Source of the DNA: Colimorpha_A sp045591885
GTDB taxonomy: Bacteria; Bacillota; Clostridia; Oscillospirales; CAG-272
Assembly: GCA_045591885.1 (NCBI GenBank)
Contig: JAZNTT010000057.1
Location: 1-38,894 of the forward strand
Reading direction: 5' to 3'
Length of the DNA: 38,894 nucleotides
Of the stretch, positions 33,327 through 38,894 are shown in pieces. The position numbers and the translations under genes were made by a program. The first letter of the stretch is position 1. Each line of letters starts with the position of its first letter. The notes beneath the pieces were generated by a model. It saw only the letters and a list, made by a program, of their open reading frames with translations, had not been told where the DNA came from and searched no databases.

Positions 33327-34641
33327 AATTATCAATTAAATACCGGAATAAATGCTCTTTTGTGTTTTTTGTTTCGCCGTTAAGAACTGCGTTTAACAGA
33401 CACGAAAGGGCTTTTCCTATTTCCTTGCCTTTATAACCCAGCTCGATAATATCGTTGCCATCAACAGCGAGATCCGACAGCGACAGACAGTGATCCTTTG
33501 AGAGTATACGGTTAGCAATACTGCGAAGAGTATCATTATGATCGGCGCGCAGGGAAGAATCAAGTTTTTGAGAAGCATTATCGGCTCTTTGGAGATCCAG
33601 GAGATCGAAATACATTTCTATTCCAATCTTACTGAGCTTTTTTCGAACCGCTGCCTCTGTTTCTTCAATAACGCCGTCGTGGTGCCGAATAAGCGTCACA
33701 ATTCTCCTTATTTCGACATTCGAAAAGCGAAGATCCTTAAGTATGTCTTCAGCCTTTTGAGCACCTATGTGTGCATGCCCGTAAAAATGACTGATCCCGT
33801 TTTTGTCCTTGGACTCCGTTAACGGCTTTGCTATATCGTGAAGAAGTCCGGAAAAACGTAATATTGGATCAGCAGGAAGATTGGATACTGTTTTTATTGT
33901 ATGCGTGTATAGATCAAAATCATGATGCGGATTATTTTGGTCATAGCTAAATGTCTGCGATATATCGGGGATTATGAGCGCAATAACGTCACGGTAGATA
34001 TGCATTACTCGGCTCATTTCAATGCCGCATATCAGCTTTTTCATTTCATCGCGTATACGCTCTTTTGAAACAAGCGATAAATTATTCTTCAGCTCCGATA
34101 TCGCGTCAGATGTTTCTTTGTCTATTTCAAAACCAAGCGTTGAAGAGAAACGTAATGCTCTGAGAATACGCAGAGCATCTTCCGAAAACCGTTTTAGCGG
34201 ATCACCTACACAACGGATCGTGGCAGATTGAATGTCTTTAATTCCGCCGAAAGGATCTATGAAACCATGAGCAGGTGAATAAGCAATGGCATTAACAGTA
34301 AAGTCACGGCGGCTTAGATCCTTGATAACGTCTTTTGTGAAATCTACGCTATCCGGGTGCCTGCCGTCGGAGTAGCTTCCATCTGTGCGAAAGGTTGTAA
34401 TCTCAATAGATGACGTACCGATCAAAACAGTAACCGTCCCGTGCTTTAAGCCGGTTTCAATGACCCTGAAATTTGAAAATACATTTTGCACTTCGTTTGG
34501 AAGCGCATCAGTACAAATGTCATAATCGTTGATTATCCTGCCCATCAGATGATCTCTGACTGCTCCTCCGACTACGTAAGCGCTGTAGCCTTGTTCGTTC
34601 AAAAGGGAAAGGGTCTTATTAATTTCCCATGGGAGGATCAT
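33316..34641 (-). CDS. cca: CCA tRNA nucleotidyltransferase
   Basis: A 441-residue class II nucleotidyltransferase that builds or repairs the CCA 3' end of tRNAs. The head domain has YVVGGAVRDHLMG and NDYDICTDALP (Asp-x-Asp metal ligands), then RRDFTVNAIAY and the nucleotide-recognition region. An HD-type domain (FSGLLHDIAKPL, then ILKDL) lies in the C-terminal half. I chose ATG 34641, 4 nt after the upstream stop, giving normal family length. Frames extending upstream to 34728 lie within the previous gene. No ribosome site is obvious, so coupling to the upstream gene is likely. Confidence 0.93.
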   Translation of the reverse strand: MILPWEINKTLSLLNEQGYSAYVVGGAVRDHLMGRIINDYDICTDALPNEVQNVFSNFRVIETGLKHGTVTVLIGTSSIEITTFRTDGSYSDGRHPDSVDFTKDVIKDLSRRDFTVNAIAYSPAHGFIDPFGGIKDIQSATIRCVGDPLKRFSEDALRILRALRFSSTLGFEIDKETSDAISELKNNLSLVSKERIRDEMKKLICGIEMSRVMHIYRDVIALIIPDISQTFSYDQNNPHHDFDLYTHTIKTVSNLPADPILRFSGLLHDIAKPLTESKDKNGISHFYGHAHIGAQKAEDILKDLRFSNVEIRRIVTLIRHHDGVIEETEAAVRKKLSKIGIEMYFDLLDLQRADNASQKLDSSLRADHNDTLRSIANRILSKDHCLSLSDLAVDGNDIIELGYKGKEIGKALSCLLNAVLNGETKNTKEHLFRYLIDNFKH

Positions 34642-34645
34642 ACAA

Positions 34646-35044
34646 CTATTCACAGTGTCCATCGCATTTTGCATCGAACATGCCGGTAAGTGTCGCAGTG
34701 AGGATGCCATCTGTTTCTTTAAACCCAATAGCTTTTGCTAAACGTGCTTCGGCATCGTTTTCCGGTGTGGGATAATATGCAGTAACAACTCCGCAAAGGT
34801 CGAGAAAGTTTAGCACGGCACGGCCGAGAATGAACATTCCCTCAAAATCGTCACTTGTTCCGACAACCTGACGCATGGCATCGATTATTGCACCGTTTTG
34901 TCTTATATCAAATTGCGCACATGCAAGAAGTACGCCGTCATTATGCGCTTTGTATGCAAATAAGTCTGGCTTGAATTCAATTCCGCAAAGGGCAGTAATT
35001 TCTTTTTGTTCGTCTTTATCTTCAATCGGCTTAATAATAAGCAT
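34646..35044 (-). CDS. GNAT-like acetyltransferase domain protein
   Basis: A 132-residue protein with the layout of a small GNAT fold: N-terminal IKPIEDKDEQKEI, a central beta segment LLACAQFDIR, and a C-terminal ARLAKAIGFKETDG that resembles the last GNAT strand-helix. The acetyl-CoA loop is not clearly canonical, so activity is uncertain. Start ATG 35044 follows TTGAGGTAAAAC. It is the first gene of a two-gene unit with cca. The substrate is unknown. Confidence 0.72.
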   Translation of the reverse strand: MLIIKPIEDKDEQKEITALCGIEFKPDLFAYKAHNDGVLLACAQFDIRQNGAIIDAMRQVVGTSDDFEGMFILGRAVLNFLDLCGVVTAYYPTPENDAEARLAKAIGFKETDGILTATLTGMFDAKCDGHCE

Positions 35045-35071
35045 GTTTTACCTCAAAACAAAATATAACAT

Positions 35072-35100
35072 ATTTTATCAAATTTTTATCAATAAGTCAA
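35072..35100 (-). promoter_or_regulatory. Promoter of the GNAT-cca unit
   Basis: On the minus strand TTGACT (35100-35095), 17-bp spacer, TAAAAT (35077-35072), 28 bp before the start at 35044. Confidence 0.7.
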
Positions 35101-35113
35101 CATAGAATTTTGG

Positions 35114-35140
35114 TAAAATTTAATCGCTAAAATTTTATCG
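35114..35140. repeat. Short tandem direct repeat upstream of the hydrogenase promoter
   Basis: TAAAATTTAATCG (35114-35126) and TAAAATTTTATCG (35128-35140) match in 12 of 13 bases with a 14-bp period. They sit 29-55 bp upstream of the hydC -35 box and just beyond the divergent GNAT promoter. Confidence 0.5.
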
Positions 35141-35168
35141 AAAAAACGGTTTTTTTAGTGAAAACCTA

Positions 35169-35197
35169 TTGATTATTTTTTTTGAGTATGTTATACT
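35169..35197 (+). promoter_or_regulatory. Promoter of hydCBA with palindrome over the -10 box
   Basis: TTGATT (35169-35174), 17-bp spacer, TATACT (35192-35197). A palindrome AGTAT-GTT-ATACT (35185-35197) covers the -10, so a repressor could bind there. The leader to the start is about 100 nt and holds no gene. Confidence 0.6.
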
Positions 35198-35301
35198 TAT
35201 GTAGATATGAAGATATGCTGAATTAGTATGGATATTTTCATATTACATTATTGAAAAATCATGCCGGAAGCACATTAAAAAACGATGGAGGTTCAGTTAA
35301 C

Positions 35302-35796
35302 GTGCAAAAGAAAATCAGTAATCATCCGTTTAACGGAACGCCCGAGCAGGCGAAGAAGCTTGAAGCTGTTATTAATGCTAACAAGCACGATAAGAGTCTG
35401 CTAATGGCAGTAATGCAGGAAGCGCAGGGTATATATGGATACCTGCCTTATGAAGTGCAGAAGATGATCGCCGAAGGAATGGATATTCCGATTGAAAAGG
35501 TATTCGGCGTATCGACCTTCTACGCGCAGTTCTCGCTTACCCCCAAGGGTGAGTATAACATCTCGGTATGCCTTGGTACGGCTTGCTACGTAAAGGGAGC
35601 AGGCATCATCTTTGATAAGCTTTCTGAAAAGCTTGGTATTGGCGCTGAAGAGTGTACTGCCGACGGAAAATTCAGTCTCACTGCTTGCCGTTGCATCGGC
35701 GCGTGCGGACTTGCACCGGTTCTTACCGTCAACGAAGAAGTCTACGGCCGTCTTGAAGCCAAGGACGTTGACACCATCCTTGCAAAGTATCAGTAA
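35302..35796 (+). CDS. hydC: [FeFe]-hydrogenase subunit C, NuoE-like 2Fe-2S protein
   Basis: A 164-residue thioredoxin-fold ferredoxin subunit. Cluster cysteines are in CLGTACYVKG and TACRCIGACGLAP (C-x4-C ... C-x3-C). N-terminal helices contain MQEAQGIYGYLP and VFGVSTFYAQF as in NuoE. I start it at GTG 35302, 10 nt after the GGAGG; a TTG-started longer frame from 35251 would begin upstream of that site. It carries electrons within the HydABC complex, which oxidises NADH and reduced ferredoxin together to form H2. Confidence 0.94.
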   Translation: MQKKISNHPFNGTPEQAKKLEAVINANKHDKSLLMAVMQEAQGIYGYLPYEVQKMIAEGMDIPIEKVFGVSTFYAQFSLTPKGEYNISVCLGTACYVKGAGIIFDKLSEKLGIGAEECTADGKFSLTACRCIGACGLAPVLTVNEEVYGRLEAKDVDTILAKYQ

Positions 35797-35809
35797 TAGA
35801 ATTAAATAA

Positions 35810-35857
35810 CCGCATATTCATCGGTCCTAACCGGCAAGACTGATACAGCTTCTGCGG
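35810..35857 (+). other. Structured spacer between hydC and hydB
   Basis: The 92-nt gap can fold with outer CCGCA (35810-35814) and TGCGG (35853-35857), enclosing CGGT-CCTA-ACCG (35822-35833). No T run follows, so it is not a terminator; it may be a processing or stability element. Stems are short. Confidence 0.35.
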
Positions 35858-35888
35858 CATACAACTAATTTAGGAGGAAAAAGCACTG

Positions 35889-37799
35889 ATGATTAAAACA
35901 GTTGCAGAACTTAACGCTCTTCGCGAGCAGGTTCTTCAGACTATTGCACTTCGCGATACTGAAAAACTTGCATCCGTAAAGTGCGATTACAAGAGAAACG
36001 TTCTTGTCTGTGGCGGTACCGGTTGTACCTCGTCCAACAGTCTTAAGATCGTTGAAGCGCTTAAGCGCGAAATCGCGGCAAACGGTATAGAGAATGATGT
36101 CAAGGTAGTTACTACCGGATGCTTCGGCCTTTGCGCACTCGGCCCGATTATGATAGTTTACCCCGAGGGTAGCTTCTATTCTATGGTTAACGTAGATGAT
36201 ATTCCGGAGATTGTTAAGGAGCATTTTGTAAACGGTAACGTGGTTACGCGTCTCCTTTATGACGAGACAGTAGGTGAGGGCGGAAAGATCAAGTCCCTCA
36301 ACGAGACCGACTTCTACCGCAAGCAAATCCGCGTTGCTCTCCGTAACTGCGGCGTTATCGATCCCGAGGACGTAAACGAATACGTTGCACGCGACGGCTA
36401 TCAGGCACTTGCTAAGTGTCTTACCGAGCTTACTCCCGATCAGGTTATCCAGATCGTATCTGATTCCGGACTTCGCGGACGTGGAGGCGGCGGATTCCCG
36501 ACCGGCCGTAAGTGGGCGCTTTGCGCACCTAACAAGGCAGATCAGAAGTACGTCGTATGTAACGCCGATGAGGGCGACCCCGGCGCATTCATGGACCGTT
36601 CCGTTCTTGAGGGTGACCCCCACTGCCTTATCGAGGCAATGGCTATCGCAGGTTACGCAGTTGGCGCAACTCAGGGTTACGTATACGTAAGAGCGGAGTA
36701 TCCTATCGCAGTTACCCGTCTCCAGAAGGCAATCGAAGATGCAAGAGCAAACGGACTTCTTGGAAAGAACGTTTTCGGAACCGGTTTCGACTTTGATATG
36801 GAAATCCGTCTCGGTGCAGGCGCATTCGTCTGCGGTGAGGAAACTGCTCTTATGACCTCTATCGAGGGTAACAGAGGCGAGCCCCGTCCCCGTCCTCCTT
36901 TCCCGGCAGTAAAGGGTCTGTTCGGCAAGCCCACCGTTGAAAACAACGTCGAGACCTTCGCAAACGTTCCTCAGATCATCCTCAAGGGTGCTGAATGGTT
37001 TGCTTCTATGGGTACTCCTACTGCAAAGGGTACTAAGGTATTCGCTCTCGGCGGTAAGATCAAGCATACCGGTCTTGTTGAAATTCCGATGGGTACGACC
37101 CTTCGTGAGATCGTTGAAGAGATCGGCGGCGGCATCCCGAATGGCAAATCCTTCAAGGCAGCTCAGGCAGGCGGACCTTCCGGTGGATGTATTCCCGCTT
37201 CGCTTATCGACACTCCAGTCGACTACGATAACCTCACTGCAGTTGGCTGTATGATCGGCTCAGGCGGACTTATCGTAATGGACGAGGATACCTGTATGGT
37301 TGATATGGCTAAATTCTTCCTCGAGTTCACCGTTGACGAGTCATGCGGTAAGTGTACACCTTGCCGCGTTGGTATCAAGAGACTTCTTGAGATCCTTGAC
37401 AAGATCACGGAAGGAAAGGGAACTCTTGAGGATATCGATCGTATGGAAGAGCTTTGTAACTACATAAAGGCAAACTCTCTCTGCGGTCTCGGACAAACTG
37501 CTCCTAACCCTGTTCTTTCTACTCTCCGTTTCTTCCGCGATGAGTACGTTGCTCACGTTGTAGATAAGAAGTGTCCTGCAGGCGTTTGTAAGAGTCTTCT
37601 TAACTTTGTTATTGATAAGGAAAAGTGTATCGGTTGCGGACTCTGCGCTAAGAATTGTCCTGCTGATGCAATTTCCAGAACTGATTACATTGCTCCCGGT
37701 CACAAGCTTGCTTCCTTCGAGATCAACACCGAAAAGTGCGTTAAGTGCGGTGCTTGTCTTGATTCCTGCAAGAAGATCAAAGCAATTTCCAAGAAGTGA
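35889..37799 (+). CDS. hydB: [FeFe]-hydrogenase subunit B, NuoF-like NADH/FMN subunit
   Basis: A 636-residue cytoplasmic flavoprotein. Domains in order: N-terminal thioredoxin-like 2Fe-2S domain (about residues 30-120, cysteines in GGTGCTSS and GCFGLCALGP), the NADH/FMN domain with RGRGGGGFPTGRKW and NADEGDPGAFMDRS (about 195-235), SLBB (about 375-430), and a 4Fe-4S site in ESCGKCTPCRVG plus SLCGLGQ (about 480-535). A C-terminal two-cluster ferredoxin follows with CIGCGLCAKNCPAD and CVKCGACLDSC. This layout matches HydB of bifurcating hydrogenases such as that of Thermotoga. ATG 35889 follows TAGGAGGAAAAAGCACTG. Codon bias is strong. Confidence 0.95.
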   Translation: MIKTVAELNALREQVLQTIALRDTEKLASVKCDYKRNVLVCGGTGCTSSNSLKIVEALKREIAANGIENDVKVVTTGCFGLCALGPIMIVYPEGSFYSMVNVDDIPEIVKEHFVNGNVVTRLLYDETVGEGGKIKSLNETDFYRKQIRVALRNCGVIDPEDVNEYVARDGYQALAKCLTELTPDQVIQIVSDSGLRGRGGGGFPTGRKWALCAPNKADQKYVVCNADEGDPGAFMDRSVLEGDPHCLIEAMAIAGYAVGATQGYVYVRAEYPIAVTRLQKAIEDARANGLLGKNVFGTGFDFDMEIRLGAGAFVCGEETALMTSIEGNRGEPRPRPPFPAVKGLFGKPTVENNVETFANVPQIILKGAEWFASMGTPTAKGTKVFALGGKIKHTGLVEIPMGTTLREIVEEIGGGIPNGKSFKAAQAGGPSGGCIPASLIDTPVDYDNLTAVGCMIGSGGLIVMDEDTCMVDMAKFFLEFTVDESCGKCTPCRVGIKRLLEILDKITEGKGTLEDIDRMEELCNYIKANSLCGLGQTAPNPVLSTLRFFRDEYVAHVVDKKCPAGVCKSLLNFVIDKEKCIGCGLCAKNCPADAISRTDYIAPGHKLASFEINTEKCVKCGACLDSCKKIKAISKK

Positions 37800-37816
37800 G
37801 AAAGGAGTACGCTGCT

Positions 37817-38894
37817 ATGGAAATGATTAATTGTAAAGTTAACGGTATCGCAGTAAGCGTACCCAAGGGTTCTACTATTCTCGAGGCGGCTCGTGCAGCA
37901 GGCGTTGAGATCCCGACTCTCTGCTATATGAAGAAAATCAACGAGATCGGCGCTTGCCGTATCTGCGTAGTCGAAGCAACCGGTGCTCGCGGACTTGTAA
38001 CCGCTTGTGTATACCCTGTAGCTGAAGGTATGGAAATCAAGACCAATACCGAAAAGGTTCAGAAGGCAAGAAAGACTACTCTTGAGCTTATGCTTTCTAC
38101 CCACGACAAGAAGTGTCTGTCCTGCCCCCGCTCGACTAACTGTGAGCTTCAGAAGCTCTGTCTCGAGTACGGTGTAGATGAAGGCGCATTCGAGGGCTAC
38201 AAGCCCGCATACGAGCTTGATGAAAGCACTCCTCACCTCGTTCGTGATAATAATAAGTGTATCCTTTGCCGTCGTTGTGTTGCCGTATGTAAGGAACAGT
38301 TCGTTTCCGTTATCGGTGCAAACGACAGAGGTATCGACACCAGCATCGGCTCCGCGTTCAAGGTTAAGCTCTCCGAGACTCCTTGTATCTCCTGCGGACA
38401 GTGCGTAGCTGTATGTCCTACCGGTGCTCTTACCGAAAAGGATGATACCGAGAAGGTATGGGCAGCTCTTGCTGATCCTACCAAGCACGTTGTCGTTCAG
38501 ACTGCTCCCTCCATCAGAGCAACTCTCGGCGAATGCTTCGGTATGCCTATCGGAACTAACGTTGAGGGCAAGATGGTATCTGCTCTCCGTCGTCTCGGCT
38601 TCGATAAGGTATTCGATACCGACTTCGCGGCTGACCTTACTATCGTAGAAGAAGCTAACGAGCTTGTTGAGCGCATCAAGAACGGCGGAACCCTTCCGAT
38701 GATTACTTCTTGCTCACCAGGTTGGGTTAAGTTCTGCGAATATTACTATCCTGATATGATTAACCATCTTTCTACCTGTAAGTCTCCTCAGCAGATGGCA
38801 GGTGCTGTTATTAAGACCTACTATGCAGAAAAAATGGGTATCGACCCCAAGGATATCGTTTCTGTATCTGTAATGCCTTGTACTGCTAAGAAAT
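37817..38894 (+). CDS. hydA: [FeFe]-hydrogenase catalytic subunit A (partial, 3' end off window)
   Basis: About 359 residues are visible. In order: an N-terminal 2Fe-2S domain (CYMKKINEIGACRICVVE, then a fourth cysteine), a His-Cys3 4Fe-4S site (HDKKCLSCPRSTNC, about residues 95-108), two 4Fe-4S clusters (CILCRRCVAVC and CISCGQCVAVCP), then the H-cluster domain. H-cluster motif 1 reads TSCSPGW (about residue 297), and the window ends inside motif 2, MPCTAKK. Motif 3 is beyond the edge. It forms H2 from protons. ATG 37817 follows AAAGGAGTACGCTGCT, 17 nt after hydB. Confidence 0.97.
   Translation, partial: MEMINCKVNGIAVSVPKGSTILEAARAAGVEIPTLCYMKKINEIGACRICVVEATGARGLVTACVYPVAEGMEIKTNTEKVQKARKTTLELMLSTHDKKCLSCPRSTNCELQKLCLEYGVDEGAFEGYKPAYELDESTPHLVRDNNKCILCRRCVAVCKEQFVSVIGANDRGIDTSIGSAFKVKLSETPCISCGQCVAVCPTGALTEKDDTEKVWAALADPTKHVVVQTAPSIRATLGECFGMPIGTNVEGKMVSALRRLGFDKVFDTDFAADLTIVEEANELVERIKNGGTLPMITSCSPGWVKFCEYYYPDMINHLSTCKSPQQMAGAVIKTYYAEKMGIDPKDIVSVSVMPCTAKK

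Noticed and set aside
35101..35301. Rex redox-repressor site before hydC
   Set aside because: No TTGTTAA-type inverted repeat is present; only the unrelated palindrome and tandem repeat described above.
35865..37067. A 400-residue open frame antisense to hydB
   Set aside because: Same shadow effect from biased codons; cysteine-rich without any family pattern.
1..38894. CRISPR array, tRNA or rRNA genes, insertion sequences, phage or defence genes
   Set aside because: No regularly spaced repeats, no tRNA-like cloverleaf with TTCGA arm, no transposase, integrase, restriction or toxin-like frames were seen; this was read by eye, so a covariance search could still find a small RNA.

Overview
This window looks like a chromosomal segment of an anaerobic, spore-forming, Gram-positive member of the Clostridia, probably an Oscillospirales or Christensenellales-type gut or rumen lineage. 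That placement is inferred. The supporting signs are spoVAD and spoVAE, groESL under a perfect CIRCE operator, an electron-bifurcating type [FeFe]-hydrogenase operon (hydC-hydB-hydA), a dockerin-tipped secreted wall hydrolase, strong AGGAGG-type ribosome sites and sigma-A promoters with 17-bp spacers. No phage, transposase, CRISPR, rRNA or tRNA was seen. It reads as ordinary vertical genome, and I did not find a clear new defence or mobile system.

Layout: (1) 1-3265, minus strand: a two-gene heterodimeric ABC exporter, with the distal gene cut by the window edge. (2) 3316-4155: birA, ending in a bidirectional terminator shared with a convergent SLC13/ArsB-type permease (4158-5300). (3) 5301-6460: a 321-bp gap with divergent promoters and a large imperfect hairpin, then a zinc-ribbon membrane protein with its own terminator. 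(4) 6465-8330, minus strand: spoVAE and spoVAD, preceded by a sigma-G-like promoter and a terminator, then a small DUF3006 gene that seems to start at ATT. Its promoter is interlocked with the promoter of ligA. (5) 8351-11603: ligA-obgE. (6) 11663-13723: CIRCE-groES-groEL. (7) 13798-17281: a second heterodimeric ABC exporter pair.

(8) 17299-25875: a compact histidine operon with a TrpR/YerC-type regulator at its head, then hisZ-G-D-C-B-H-A-F-IE and a PHP-family histidinol phosphatase. Many junctions are 1-8 bp overlaps. Together these genes encode every step from PRPP plus ATP to histidinol and then histidine. An inverted repeat inside the promoter is a plausible operator for the head regulator.

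(9) 26019-30317: a 1432-residue secreted protein with an M23 peptidase, SH3-like, InlB-type, Ig/Fn3/cadherin-like and terminal dockerin modules. (10) 30334-32942, minus strand: a DUF5662 protein translationally coupled to an LTA-synthase-like polyglycerol-phosphate transferase. (11) 33024-35044: a Dabb-domain protein, convergent with CCA tRNA nucleotidyltransferase and a GNAT-like gene. (12) 35169-38894: the hydCBA operon, with hydA truncated by the window end exactly in its second H-cluster motif.
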